A stretch of 64,000 nucleotides of DNA, taken from NCBI RefSeq assembly GCF_014651895.1, contig NZ_BMXT01000001.1:434001-498000 (forward strand), given 5' to 3'. Below the pieces are notes generated by a model. It did not search any database and had not been told where the DNA came from. It saw only the letters and a list, made by a program, of their open reading frames with translations. Position numbers and translations under genes: made by a program. Positions within the stretch are counted from its first letter, which is position 1. Each line of letters opens with the position of its first letter. The DNA comes from Rhodanobacter panaciterrae (lineage in GTDB: Bacteria > Pseudomonadota > Gammaproteobacteria > Xanthomonadales > Rhodanobacteraceae). This document shows, one piece after another, positions 9,647 to 18,937 of the stretch.

Positions 9647-10825
9647 TCACTGGTCCGGCGTGGGACCGGTGCTCATCATCGGTCGTTGCGCCAGGGTGAC
9701 GTCGAGGTGGAACGGACTGCCGCTGCGCAGGCCGGAGATCTCCACCTTGCTGCCGGGTTTCAGTGCGGCCTCGCGCCGGCGCAGATCGGTCGGATTGAGA
9801 ATGTCGTCATTGCCGATGCGCAGCAGGATATCGCGCGGCTGGATGCCGGCCTGCGCGGCCGGGCCGCCGACATACACCGCAGTGACCTGCGCGCCACGCG
9901 CAGCCGAGGGCAGGCCGCTGTTGGCGGCCACCGGCACGAACGTATAGTCGGCGCCGATCCAGCCGCGCACCACGTGGCCGGTGCTGATGATCTGATCCAG
10001 CACTTTCTTGGCGGTGGCGGCCGGAATCGCGAAGCCGATGCCTTCGGCGCCGGCGGCCTTGCCGATCAGCAAGGTGTTGATGCCGACCAGTTCACCCTCG
10101 GTATCGACCAGTGCGCCACCGGAGTTGCCAAGGTTGATTGCGGCGTCGGTCTGGATGAAATCCTCGGCACTGGAGCTGTTCAACTGGCGTCCGATCGCGC
10201 TGACGATGCCCATCGTCACGGTCTGGTTGAGACCGAGCGGATTGCCGATCGCCAGCACCACGTCGCCGGGACGCAACGGCTGCTGGTCGGCCATCTGGAT
10301 CGCCGGCAAGTTGCTGGCGTCGATCTTCAATACCGCCAAGTCGGTTTCTTCGTCCGCGCCGACGAGGGTGGCATTGGCGACGCGACCGTCGTACAGCAGT
10401 ACCTGGATGTCTTTCGCGTTGGCGATCACGTGGTTGTTGGTCAGTACGTAGTCATGGCCCTGGGCGCTGACGATGACGCCGGAGCCGAGGGTTTGCTCGC
10501 GGTGCTGGTAGGTGGTGGGCTGGCCGCCGAACAGCTGTTGCAATACCGGGTTTTCGTACATGCGTACGGCTTGTTCGGTGACGATCTTGTTGGCGTAGAT
10601 GTTGACCACCGAGGGTGCGGCGGCGGCTACCGCGTCGGCGTAGGAGACCGGGCCGCTGCCGCCATGACTCTGGCTGGTTGGCGCAGTCGGAGGCGTGGCC
10701 AGGCCGAAGCGGGCGCGCAGGTGCTCGCCGCTGCCGGGCCAGAACAGGCCGACCACGAAGGCCATCGCCAGTCCGAGGATGGCGAAGCGTGCAATGAAGA
10801 GGAGCGTGCCGGCGGCATGTTTCAT
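9647..10825 (-). CDS. Membrane-anchored trypsin-like PDZ protease (DegS/AlgW type)
   Basis: 392 aa. One N-terminal membrane segment (LLFIARFAILGLAMAFVVG), then a trypsin-like domain with His in TNNHVIA, Asp in TDLAVL and Ser in GNSGGA, then one PDZ domain. A single PDZ and an uncleaved anchor fit DegS/AlgW, the site-1 protease that cuts anti-sigma factor RseA/MucA in the envelope stress response. A periplasmic DegQ-like quality-control role cannot be excluded. It is divergent from petA across about 160 bases. Confidence 0.9.
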   Translation of the reverse strand: MKHAAGTLLFIARFAILGLAMAFVVGLFWPGSGEHLRARFGLATPPTAPTSQSHGGSGPVSYADAVAAAAPSVVNIYANKIVTEQAVRMYENPVLQQLFGGQPTTYQHREQTLGSGVIVSAQGHDYVLTNNHVIANAKDIQVLLYDGRVANATLVGADEETDLAVLKIDASNLPAIQMADQQPLRPGDVVLAIGNPLGLNQTVTMGIVSAIGRQLNSSSAEDFIQTDAAINLGNSGGALVDTEGELVGINTLLIGKAAGAEGIGFAIPAATAKKVLDQIISTGHVVRGWIGADYTFVPVAANSGLPSAARGAQVTAVYVGGPAAQAGIQPRDILLRIGNDDILNPTDLRRREAALKPGSKVEISGLRSGSPFHLDVTLAQRPMMSTGPTPDQ

Positions 10826-10896
10826 GTCGAAAGGAGAGGGTCCCGGCAGGTCGTGGTGAATGTCGCGATGGATGGAGTTCGCCGCGATGGCGTTTA

Positions 10897-10925
10897 TTGT
10901 ACGGGGCAGGGCCTGACGCTACACT
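10897..10925 (+). promoter_or_regulatory. Predicted sigma-70 promoter for petABC
   Basis: TTGTAC at 10897-10902 and TACACT at 10920-10925 are separated by 17 bases. The expected start point is about 60 bases before petA, in the divergent gap with the protease gene. Confidence 0.55.
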
Positions 10926-10989
10926 AACGCGATTTTTGCGGGGTCCCAAACCCCACCTTAGACAGACATTGCAAGTACCGGAGAGCCTG

Positions 10990-11595
10990 ATGGCGAACGA
11001 AGTCGTCGACCACGGCCGCCGCCGTTTCCTGACAGCAACCACCGCGGTGGTTGGTGGTATCGGAATCGTGTCGGCAGCTGTGCCCTTCATCAAGTCGTGG
11101 GAACCCAGCGCGCGCGCCAAGGCCGCTGGCGCTCCGGTTACCCAGTCGCTGGCCAAGATCGAGGCAGGGCAGATGCTGAGCGTGTCCTGGCGCGGCCTGC
11201 CGGTGTTCGTGCTCAATCGCACCAAGGCCCAGCTCGATACGCTGCCGATGGTGGATTCGCGTCTGGTCGATCCGAAGTCCGACGGCGCTTCCGCCGGGCA
11301 GCAGCCGAAGTACGCGCAGAACGAGGCCCGCTCGATCAAGCCGGAATGGCTGGTGATCGTGGGCATCTGCACGCACCTGGGCTGCGTGCCGGAGTTCGTG
11401 CCGGAGATCAAGCCCGAGCCGTTCGATCCGGACTGGAAGGGCGGTTTCTTCTGCCCTTGCCACAAGTCGCGCTATGACCTGGCCGGCCGCGTGTTCAACG
11501 GCGTTCCGGCGCCGAAGAACCTGCAGGTGCCGCCGTACCATTTCGTCGACGACAGCACCATCCAGATTGGCGTGGATCCGAAGGAGGCTGGCTAA
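10990..11595 (+). CDS. petA: Ubiquinol-cytochrome c reductase, Rieske iron-sulfur subunit
   Basis: 201 aa. The ATG at 10990 gives a twin-arginine-like N-terminus (GRRRFLTATT) followed by a membrane anchor, as usual for bacterial Rieske proteins. Cluster ligands are in CTHLGC (residues 127-132) and CPCH (155-158). It transfers electrons from quinol to cytochrome c1 in complex III. Its stop codon shares one base with the petB start. Confidence 0.97.
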   Translation: MANEVVDHGRRRFLTATTAVVGGIGIVSAAVPFIKSWEPSARAKAAGAPVTQSLAKIEAGQMLSVSWRGLPVFVLNRTKAQLDTLPMVDSRLVDPKSDGASAGQQPKYAQNEARSIKPEWLVIVGICTHLGCVPEFVPEIKPEPFDPDWKGGFFCPCHKSRYDLAGRVFNGVPAPKNLQVPPYHFVDDSTIQIGVDPKEAG

Positions 11596-12896
11596 TGGCC
11601 AACGTATTCACGAACATCGGCGACTGGGTCACCGAGCGCGCGCCGAACATGATGCCGGCGTACCGCAAGCACATGACCGAGTACTACGCGCCGAAGAACT
11701 TCAATCTCTGGTACTACTTCGGCTCGCTGGCGCTGCTGGTGCTGGTCAACCAGATCGTCACCGGCATCTTCCTCACCATGAACTTCAATCCGAGCGCGGC
11801 GGGAGCCTTCGCCTCGGTCGAATACATCATGCGCGACGTGGAGTGGGGCTGGCTGATCCGCTACATGCATTCCACCGGCGCCTCGCTGTTCTTCGTGGTG
11901 GTGTTCCTGCACATGTTCCGCGGCATGATGTACGGCTCCTACAAGAAGCCGCGCGAGCTGGTGTGGCTGCTCGGCATGCTGATCTTCCTGGCGCTGATGG
12001 CCGAGGCCTTCATGGGCTACGTGCTGCCGTGGGGCAACATGTCGTTCTGGGGCGCCAAGGTGATCATCTCGCTGTTCGGCACGATTCCTTACATCGGCGG
12101 CACGCTGGTGGAATGGATCATGGGCGACTTCCTGCCGGCCGATGCCACGCTCAACCGCTTCTTCGCGCTGCACGTGATCGCGCTGCCGCTGGTTCTGTTG
12201 TTGCTGGTGGTGCTGCACATCGCCGCGCTGCACGAAGTGGGTTCGAACAACCCGGATGGCGTGGAGATCAAGAAGGGTCCGAAGGGCAACCGCTGGGACG
12301 CGCTGAAGCCGGCCGACGGCATTCCGTTCCACCCGTACTACACGGTGAAGGATCTGGTCGGCGTGGGCTTCTTCCTGCTGATCGCCGCGTTCATCATCTT
12401 CTTTGCGCCGACCTTCGGTGGCTGGTTCCTGGAGCACGACAACTTCATTCCGGCGAACAACCTGGTGACGCCGTCGCACATCAAGCCGGTGTGGTACTTC
12501 ACCCCGTTCTACGCGATCGTGCGCATGATCCCGTCGTTCCTCGGCTCGGCCGTGTGGGGTGTGCTGGCGATGTTCGGCGCCATCGCGGTGCTGTTCCTGC
12601 TGCCTTGGTTCGATCGTGGCCAGGTCAAGTCGATCCGCTATCGCGGCACCGGCTACAAGGTGGCGCTGGGGCTGTTCGTGTTGTCGTTCTTCATGCTCGG
12701 CGCCGTCGGCGCGGGCATCACCGCCGAGGTGATTCCGGAGTGGTTCGGCAATGTCGACGTGACGTTCTGGGAGAACCTGTTCGGCCGCACGATGACGCTG
12801 ATCTACTTCGGGTTCTTCGCCTTCCTTTGGGCCTATACACACTTCGGCTGGGAAAAGACCAAGCCGGTTCCGGAACGGGTGACGACGCATGACTAA
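11595..12896 (+). CDS. petB: Cytochrome b subunit of the bc1 complex
   Basis: 433 aa, multi-spanning membrane protein of complex III. Recognisable blocks are the N-terminal NLWYYFGSLALL, the heme-binding helices (YMHSTGAS and HMFRGMMYGSY), and the quinol-site PEWF-like motif near the end (IPEWFGN). It overlaps petC by eight bases. Confidence 0.97.
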   Translation: MANVFTNIGDWVTERAPNMMPAYRKHMTEYYAPKNFNLWYYFGSLALLVLVNQIVTGIFLTMNFNPSAAGAFASVEYIMRDVEWGWLIRYMHSTGASLFFVVVFLHMFRGMMYGSYKKPRELVWLLGMLIFLALMAEAFMGYVLPWGNMSFWGAKVIISLFGTIPYIGGTLVEWIMGDFLPADATLNRFFALHVIALPLVLLLLVVLHIAALHEVGSNNPDGVEIKKGPKGNRWDALKPADGIPFHPYYTVKDLVGVGFFLLIAAFIIFFAPTFGGWFLEHDNFIPANNLVTPSHIKPVWYFTPFYAIVRMIPSFLGSAVWGVLAMFGAIAVLFLLPWFDRGQVKSIRYRGTGYKVALGLFVLSFFMLGAVGAGITAEVIPEWFGNVDVTFWENLFGRTMTLIYFGFFAFLWAYTHFGWEKTKPVPERVTTHD

Positions 12897-13650
12897 GCGG
12901 CAGCTGCTAATGAAGCGATACATCTTCCCGCTGGTGTTGGCGTTCAGTCTGATCGTCGGCAGCGTCTCGGTGCAGGCGTCGGAAGAGGGTGGCCTGCCCT
13001 CGGCCGGCACCAATGTGCAGGATCAGGCTTCGCTGCAACGCGGCGCCAAGCTGTTCTTCAACTACTGCGTCGGCTGTCATTCGCTGAAGTACATGCGCTA
13101 TGAGCGGATCGCCACCGACCTGGGTCTGTCCGAACAGGAAGTGATGCAGAACCTCAATTTCACCGGCGCCAAGTTCGGTGAAACCGTGGTTTCGCACATG
13201 CCGGAAGAATCGGCCGCCAAGTGGTTCGGCAAGGCACCGCCGGATCTGTCGCTGGAAGTGCGTGCGAAGGGTGCCGACTGGGTTTACGCCTACCTCAACT
13301 CGTTCTATCTGGACTCGAGCCGTCCGGTGGGCTGGAACAACACGGTGTTCCCGAATGCGTCGATGCCGTTCCCGCTGTGGGAACTGCAGGGCCTGCAGAC
13401 GGCGGAAATGAAGCCGGCCAAGACCGGTGCGGATCCGGAAGTGGAGAAGTTGGTGCTGTCGCAGCCGGGCAAGTTGACCCCGGCGCAGTTCCAGCAGGCC
13501 ACCCGCGACCTGACCAGCTTCCTGGAGTACGCCTCCGAGCCGGCCGCGTTGGAACGTCACCACTACGGTATCTGGGTGCTGCTGTTCCTGGCGTTCTTCA
13601 CCTTGCTGGCTGCCATGCTCAAGAAGGAATACTGGAAAGACGTCCACTGA
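12889..13650 (+). CDS. petC: Cytochrome c1 subunit of the bc1 complex
   Basis: 253 aa with a signal peptide, the heme attachment motif CVGCH at residues 60-64, the PPDLS block typical of cytochrome c1, and a C-terminal membrane anchor (WVLLFLAFFTLLAAML). An internal ATG at 12910 is an alternative start that still leaves a good signal peptide. Last gene of petABC; a strong hairpin follows. Confidence 0.97.
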   Translation: MTKRQLLMKRYIFPLVLAFSLIVGSVSVQASEEGGLPSAGTNVQDQASLQRGAKLFFNYCVGCHSLKYMRYERIATDLGLSEQEVMQNLNFTGAKFGETVVSHMPEESAAKWFGKAPPDLSLEVRAKGADWVYAYLNSFYLDSSRPVGWNNTVFPNASMPFPLWELQGLQTAEMKPAKTGADPEVEKLVLSQPGKLTPAQFQQATRDLTSFLEYASEPAALERHHYGIWVLLFLAFFTLLAAMLKKEYWKDVH

Positions 13651-13683
13651 GTCTGGATGGCCTGATCCTGGATAGTATTATCC

Positions 13684-13712
13684 GATTGCGGCGGCCACGA
13701 GCCGCCGCAATC
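13684..13712 (+). other. Strong 12-bp hairpin between petC and sspA
   Basis: GATTGCGGCGGC at 13684-13695 pairs with 13701-13712 across a five-base loop. No T run follows, so it may be a 3' processing or stability structure of petABC, or a leader structure of sspA. TAGTATTAT (13673-13681) just upstream resembles a -10 element. Confidence 0.6.
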
Positions 13713-13735
13713 GTCTCACCGATGGGGAATCGCGC

Positions 13736-14374
13736 ATGGTTCAAAGCGCTCGCTCGCGTACGGTATTGACGCTCTACACCACGGCCGATGACATCCAGTG
13801 TCATCGTGCGCGGCTGGTGCTGGCCGCCAAGGGGGTCAGCTACGAACGAGTACTGGTGGATCCGGCCAAGCCGCCGGAGGATCTGATCGATCTCAACCCG
13901 TACGCCAGCACGCCGACCCTGATCGACCGCGACCTGACCTTGTTCGATACCTCGGTGGTCTGCGAATACCTCGACGAGCGCTATCCGCATCCGCCGCTGA
14001 TGCCGATCGACCCACAATCGCGCGCGCGCCTGCGGGTTGCGGCGGTGCGTATCGAAAAGGACTGGCTGCCCGAAGTGGAGACGATCCGCGCTGGCGGCCG
14101 GCCGGTCGAGGCAGCACGCAAGCGTCTGCGCGAGCAGCTGCTGTCCACGCTGCCGCTCTTCAAGGCTTCGAAATTTTTTCTCAATCCGGAAATGAGTCTG
14201 GCCGACTGTCTGGTGGCGCCGGTGATCTGGCGACTGCCGTGGCTGGGCGTGGATCTGGGGCGCGAAGGCAAGCCGATCGTCGATTACGGCGAGCGTTTGT
14301 TTCATAGTCAGGGTTTTGCGCGCAGCATGACCGATCAGGAAAAGGCGATGCGGCAAGTCCATGAGCACGAATGA
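13736..14374 (+). CDS. sspA: Stringent starvation protein A (GST fold)
   Basis: 212 aa with an N-terminal thioredoxin-like glutathione-S-transferase fold (LYTTADDIQCHRARLVLAAKG) and a C-terminal all-helical GST domain (SLADCLVAPVIWRLPWLGV). SspA binds RNA polymerase and acts in the stringent and acid response. The petABC-sspA-sspB order is common in gammaproteobacteria and supports the call over a generic GST. The end overlaps sspB by 14 bases. Confidence 0.92.
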   Translation: MVQSARSRTVLTLYTTADDIQCHRARLVLAAKGVSYERVLVDPAKPPEDLIDLNPYASTPTLIDRDLTLFDTSVVCEYLDERYPHPPLMPIDPQSRARLRVAAVRIEKDWLPEVETIRAGGRPVEAARKRLREQLLSTLPLFKASKFFLNPEMSLADCLVAPVIWRLPWLGVDLGREGKPIVDYGERLFHSQGFARSMTDQEKAMRQVHEHE

Positions 14375-14816
14375 AACAGCAGCAATGAGTTCCAATCGCC
14401 CGTACCTGCTGCGGGCGATCTACGACTGGATCAGCGACAACAATCTGACGCCCTATGTGCTGGTCGACGCCGGTTTCGCCGGTGTGCGAGTACCGCCGCA
14501 GGTGGTCAAGAACGGTCAGGTGGTACTCAACCTGGCGATGCGTGCGGTGGCGAATCTGGACCTTGGCAACGAGTGGATCAGTTTCCAGGCGCGTTTTTCC
14601 GGTGTCAGCCAGACCATCCAGATTCCGGTGCAAGCGGTGTTGGCGTTGTACGCGCAGGAAAACGGGCAGGGCATGATGTTTCCGGCGGACGAGGAAGGTG
14701 GTGATATGCCGCCGCCATCGGCACCCGAGCCCGACGATACCTCGCCCAAACCGGCCGCCGACGAAGGTGGCGACAAGCCGAAGCGCGGCGCGCCGCATCT
14801 GCGGGTGGTCAAGTAA
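14361..14816 (+). CDS. sspB: ClpXP protease specificity-enhancing factor SspB
   Basis: 151 aa. The N-terminal part (RPYLLRAIYDWISDNNLTPYVLVDA) is typical of SspB, which tethers ssrA-tagged proteins to ClpXP. The acidic, proline-rich linker ends in RGAPHLRVVK, the C-terminal ClpX-binding tail of the family. A second in-frame ATG at 14385 is possible. Confidence 0.95.
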   Translation: MSTNETAAMSSNRPYLLRAIYDWISDNNLTPYVLVDAGFAGVRVPPQVVKNGQVVLNLAMRAVANLDLGNEWISFQARFSGVSQTIQIPVQAVLALYAQENGQGMMFPADEEGGDMPPPSAPEPDDTSPKPAADEGGDKPKRGAPHLRVVK

Positions 14817-14858
14817 GCCGTCTGCTGCGGTTCGCCAAGCGTGACGGTAACGCCGCGC

Positions 14859-15263
14859 TTAGTGCAGCCGATGATCGGTCCGCGGACGAAGTTGCACGAC
14901 GTTGCTGCCCGGTGCAGGCAATGCCGTGCCGACAATTACCTCGTCGTGCGGCAGCAACTCGATCGTCGGAAGACTCAGACTGGTGAGTGCGTTGCCGATC
15001 ATCCACAGCCGCCCCGGCTCGCGGTCATGGCCGTCGATGCTTACCTCGAAGCCGTAGCAACGTTCGAGCATGCGCAGACCGTTGACGCGGCGCAGGCGCA
15101 CGCCACGCAGTCCAACGGTCTCATCCAGCAGTTGCAGGCCATGCCGCAGACATTGTCGCCGCGCCTCTTGCACGGCGCGTTCGCGCGCCGTGCTGAGCTT
15201 CAGCCACAGCCCGACGATGGCGCCGAGCACCAGCAACAGCAGCAGGTTGGAAAGATCACTCAT
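14859..15263 (-). CDS. DUF3301 family small membrane-anchored protein
   Basis: 134 aa. One N-terminal membrane helix (NLLLLLVLGAIVGLWL) is followed by a Cys-containing helix (QEARRQCLRHGLQLLDETV) and a beta-rich tail, matching DUF3301. Function unknown. It is downstream of nadC on the same strand (37-base gap), likely cotranscribed. Confidence 0.85.
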   Translation of the reverse strand: MSDLSNLLLLLVLGAIVGLWLKLSTARERAVQEARRQCLRHGLQLLDETVGLRGVRLRRVNGLRMLERCYGFEVSIDGHDREPGRLWMIGNALTSLSLPTIELLPHDEVIVGTALPAPGSNVVQLRPRTDHRLH

Positions 15264-15300
15264 TCCCGCAGTGTGTGGGCGCGACCGGCCACGCGCAAGC

Positions 15301-16158
15301 TCAGTCCAGCTGCAGTCGCAGCGACAGGTCGACCGCCCGTACGTGCTTGGTCAACGCCCCGACCGAGATGAAATCGACGCCGGTGCGGGCAAACTCGCCG
15401 ATCGTGTGCAGATCGACATTGCCGGAAACTTCCAGCGGTACGCGACCAGCGGTGAACTGCACCGCCTCGGTCATCTGTGCCAGTTCGAAATTGTCCAGCA
15501 TGATCCGGTCCACGCCGGCTGCCAGCGCTTGCGCCAACTCGTCGAGATTTTCCACCTCGACTTCCAGCAACAGGTTCGGGTGCAGCTGTCGTGCTGCCTG
15601 GACAGCGGCAGCGATGCTGCCAGCGGCGATGATGTGGTTTTCCTTGATCAGGATCGCGTCGTACAGACCCATGCGCTGATTGTGGCCGCCACCGCACCGC
15701 ACCGCGTACTTCTGCGCAACGCGCAGGCCGGGGATGGTCTTGCGGGTGTCCAGCACGCGCACCGCGGTACCGGCGACGGCAGCGACATAAGTCGCGGTGA
15801 CTGTGGCGGTGGCGGACAACAGCTGCAGGAAATTCAGTGCCGAGCGTTCCGCGGTGACCAGCGAGCGGGCATGCCCGGACAGACGGCAGATCACCGTGCC
15901 GGGATCGACCCGGTCGCCATCATGAACTTGCCAGTCGATCCGCACAGCCGGATCGAGTCGACGGAAGCAGGCATCAAACCATGCCGTGCCGGCGATCACC
16001 GCTGCGTCGCGACAGGTCAGTTCGGCGTGCGCAAGGGCGTCGCTCGGCAGCAGCGTGGCGGTGGCGTCACCCGCACCCAGATCCTCGGCGAGGGCGCGTT
16101 CGATATCGACGGCAATCTGTGCGGCATCCGGCAGCGCAAACGATGGAGCGTGACTCAT
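15301..16158 (-). CDS. nadC: Nicotinate-nucleotide pyrophosphorylase (carboxylating)
   Basis: 285 aa, full family length. Makes nicotinate mononucleotide from quinolinate and PRPP in de novo NAD synthesis. The substrate-binding block DTRKTIPGLR and the C-terminal EVSGNVDL and VGALTKH strands are conserved. Its start overlaps the stop of the upstream DUF1631 gene by four bases. Confidence 0.96.
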   Translation of the reverse strand: MSHAPSFALPDAAQIAVDIERALAEDLGAGDATATLLPSDALAHAELTCRDAAVIAGTAWFDACFRRLDPAVRIDWQVHDGDRVDPGTVICRLSGHARSLVTAERSALNFLQLLSATATVTATYVAAVAGTAVRVLDTRKTIPGLRVAQKYAVRCGGGHNQRMGLYDAILIKENHIIAAGSIAAAVQAARQLHPNLLLEVEVENLDELAQALAAGVDRIMLDNFELAQMTEAVQFTAGRVPLEVSGNVDLHTIGEFARTGVDFISVGALTKHVRAVDLSLRLQLD

Positions 16159-18473
16159 TCGGTATCGGTGCCCTTGGCTGGCGCTTCCGCGGCTGGCGTG
16201 GCGTCAGGTTGGCTGAGCTTGCCGACGATCGCGCTCATCGCACGGTCGAACAAGGCGTTGGCGGCGAGCACACGGGCCTGACCGTCGGTGAGCAGTACCG
16301 CCAGTTCCCGTGGCGCGTAATCGGCCACTTTCAGGCCGCGTCGGTTGACGAACAAGTAGCGCCCGCTCATCGGGCTGATCCATGACAGCTTGGCGCGGGT
16401 CATCTCCTCGTCGGCGAGGCAGAACTCCAGCCAGGTACCCGGCTGCAACGCCTGGACCTGATGCCATTCGGGGCTGTCCAGTGGCACCTCGACGACTTCC
16501 TCGTCGTCGGCATTGTCGGCGGCCGTTGCTGCGGTGTCGCTGTCGATGACCGGCTGGATGCTGTCGGGGATCGCCAGCATGGCAGCATCTTCGTCGACCG
16601 TGACGACCTCGGCGGTATCCAGCGTCTCGCCGAGCTGCTGCCGGTAGTAGGTGTGCAGCTGGCTGAGCAGACGTTCGATGTCTTGCTCTTGAAACGCCAC
16701 ATTGGTCAGGCCCTGACGCAACGCGCGCTCGATGCCGGGCAGCATCTGCCGCAGTGCCTGCCGGCTCTCCGGGGTCGTTGCCGGACGGGTGCTGGCGATG
16801 AAGTCGTCGATGAAACGCAGCGCGCTCTTGAACTCGGGCGAGGTTTCGCCCTGACGCAGCAGGGTCAGCACCAGATGATTGGCCCAGGCCCGCGCGAGTA
16901 CGCCATGCACCAGCGGCGGCAGTTTCTGTCCGCCGATGCGATCGAGGATCTCGCGTGCAGCGCGTCGGCGCGCCTGCTCGAGTTTTTCGCGGCCGCGGGT
17001 GGATTCGGCGACGCGTTGTTCGGCCACTTCAGAGCGACGCTTGTTGATGTCCTGGAACTGCTGCAGGTCGACCAGCAGGCGCTCGAAGATGCCCATGTCG
17101 TCGTCGAAGTCGTGCAGCAGCTGATCGACGATCCACTTCACTTTCTCGTGCAGCCGGCGGTCGCGATCGGACTCTTCCGACCAGCCCTTGGCCTGCTCGG
17201 CCAGGCAATCCAGCAACCGGCGCGCCGGATGCTGACGATGGGCGAACAGCTTGCGGTCGAGGATCGCCGCCTTGAGGTAGGGAATCTGAAGCCGTGCCAG
17301 CATGACCTGCATCGCGGCAGGCAGGTTGCGGTCTTCCAGGATGAATTCGAACAGCATGCCGACCAGATCGATGGTGTCCTCATCGATGGTGGCGACATGG
17401 CTGGGTCGTTCGCCGCGCAGAGCGCCGATCTGCGTCAGCAGTTGGCCTTTCAGTTGCAGCACTTCGCGGCTGAGTTCGACGGCATCGTCGGGCCGTGCGT
17501 ATGGCAACGGACCGGCACTGGCGATCTGGCTCTGCAGCACACTGAGCGCGCCGAGCAATTCGTTCGCCGACGGCAGCGGGCCGCTCGGTATCGCGTGCAT
17601 GCCGCCGTCGCCGCCGAGACCGACAGCGGGGCCGCGCCGCGCGCTGAACAGCGCGTGCAGGGTCTGCAGCAGATCGCCGGGAATCTCGCCGGCTTCGTCC
17701 GCGATCGCGGCGGAGGTGCCATCCATCGGGCTGCCACTGGCAGCTTTTGCTTTCGCGTTGCCGCCGCGTAGTGATTCGTGGCGCAATTGCGGCAGCACGC
17801 CGGCACGGGCCAGTTCGGTGTTGATCTCGTGGTAGAGCTCTTCAAGCGACGACAGCACGTAGCGATCGAACAATTTGTAGATGATCAGCTTGACGCGCAT
17901 GTCCGCGGTGAGCTCGTGCAGCGCCTGACGGAACGCCTGCGTCAGGATTGTCGGCGCCACCGGGTTGCTGGCGTTCTCGATCTTGTGGCCGCCGCAGATC
18001 ACCGACAGCCGCTGATTGACCGCAAACAGATCGTTTGAGAGCCGTGAGTCGTGCTTGCTGATCATGCTGGTGATCGCCAGCGATTCCTCCAGCTCGTTGT
18101 CGGCCACCAGGGTCAACTCGATCGTGCCCGGCGATGCGGGCATGCCGTTGCTCGGTGATGATTGCAGTGGGTGTGCCAGCTCGCCGAGGTTGCGGTTGAT
18201 CGCACCCAGGAAACTGCGTTCCACCGCAGGACGGCGTTTGCGCACTTCACGCATGCCGTCGAAATAATGTGTCTGCGCAGCGTTGTTCTCGGCTCTTTCG
18301 GCAATATCGAACAGGGCATCGTCGACATGCTCGAAAGCATTGCCGATCCATTGCTGCAGTCGTTTGCCGGCGATGCTGCGGACGGCGTTCATCAACTCGC
18401 CGACGCGCTCGCTGGAAGGATCCAGGCGCTGGCTCAAATTGACGACTCTGGATGGATCACTGGCTTCGTTCAC
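16155..18473 (-). CDS. DUF1631 family protein
   Basis: About 772 aa, mostly helical and cytosolic, matching the DUF1631 family found in Lysobacterales and pseudomonads. The C-terminus has a PilZ-like beta segment (GTWLEFCLADEEMTRAKLSWISPMSG region), so cyclic-di-GMP-linked regulation is conceivable but not shown. I favour the GTG at 18473, which has a GGGGG-type Shine-Dalgarno; an ATG at 18497 is the alternative. It overlaps nadC by four bases. Confidence 0.83.
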   Translation of the reverse strand: MNEASDPSRVVNLSQRLDPSSERVGELMNAVRSIAGKRLQQWIGNAFEHVDDALFDIAERAENNAAQTHYFDGMREVRKRRPAVERSFLGAINRNLGELAHPLQSSPSNGMPASPGTIELTLVADNELEESLAITSMISKHDSRLSNDLFAVNQRLSVICGGHKIENASNPVAPTILTQAFRQALHELTADMRVKLIIYKLFDRYVLSSLEELYHEINTELARAGVLPQLRHESLRGGNAKAKAASGSPMDGTSAAIADEAGEIPGDLLQTLHALFSARRGPAVGLGGDGGMHAIPSGPLPSANELLGALSVLQSQIASAGPLPYARPDDAVELSREVLQLKGQLLTQIGALRGERPSHVATIDEDTIDLVGMLFEFILEDRNLPAAMQVMLARLQIPYLKAAILDRKLFAHRQHPARRLLDCLAEQAKGWSEESDRDRRLHEKVKWIVDQLLHDFDDDMGIFERLLVDLQQFQDINKRRSEVAEQRVAESTRGREKLEQARRRAAREILDRIGGQKLPPLVHGVLARAWANHLVLTLLRQGETSPEFKSALRFIDDFIASTRPATTPESRQALRQMLPGIERALRQGLTNVAFQEQDIERLLSQLHTYYRQQLGETLDTAEVVTVDEDAAMLAIPDSIQPVIDSDTAATAADNADDEEVVEVPLDSPEWHQVQALQPGTWLEFCLADEEMTRAKLSWISPMSGRYLFVNRRGLKVADYAPRELAVLLTDGQARVLAANALFDRAMSAIVGKLSQPDATPAAEAPAKGTDTE

Positions 18474-18598
18474 CGCCAACCCCCTGAAACATTGCAATGC
18501 GCGGCCGGAACACGGATGCGCCGCATGGATGATGACGATAAGCCATAGTAGGTATCTGTGTCATGCGCGGACCACAAGCAGCCCTTGCCCGCAAAACT

Positions 18599-18871
18599 TT
18601 ACGAATTCGCTGGGAAGCCGGTCAATTGCACGGTGCCGATGCCTTCCTCCGGCAACATCACCGGAATGCCGTCCTCGACGCGGTAGATCACCTTGCGGTC
18701 GGTGGTGATCAGGGCTTCGGCGATCCGCTCGCGTACGGCCACCCCGGCGACGGAATCGACCTTGCCGGCCGCGATCGCGTCATTCAGCGCATCGAGCTCA
18801 TGCTTGCTCAGCGGGCGCACCGGCGTTTTGCTGACCGGGCAGCACAGGATGTCGAGTAGGCGCTTGTCCAT
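18599..18871 (-). CDS. Trm112-like (YcaR/UPF0434) small protein
   Basis: 90 aa from the ATG at 18871. The start MDKRLLDILCCPVSK and the end VEDGIPVMLPEE match the Trm112/YcaR family. Compared with E. coli YcaR it carries a helical insertion of about 25 residues. It keeps only an adjacent CC pair, so the usual CPxC and second cysteine pair for zinc are missing. Divergent from purE. Confidence 0.85.
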   Translation of the reverse strand: MDKRLLDILCCPVSKTPVRPLSKHELDALNDAIAAGKVDSVAGVAVRERIAEALITTDRKVIYRVEDGIPVMLPEEGIGTVQLTGFPANS

Positions 18872-18937
18872 GGTGGTTCTGCAGGTGTGCCGAGGCTTGG
18901 AAAGCCCGTACAATAGCCGTTTTTGGACGGTCCGGCC

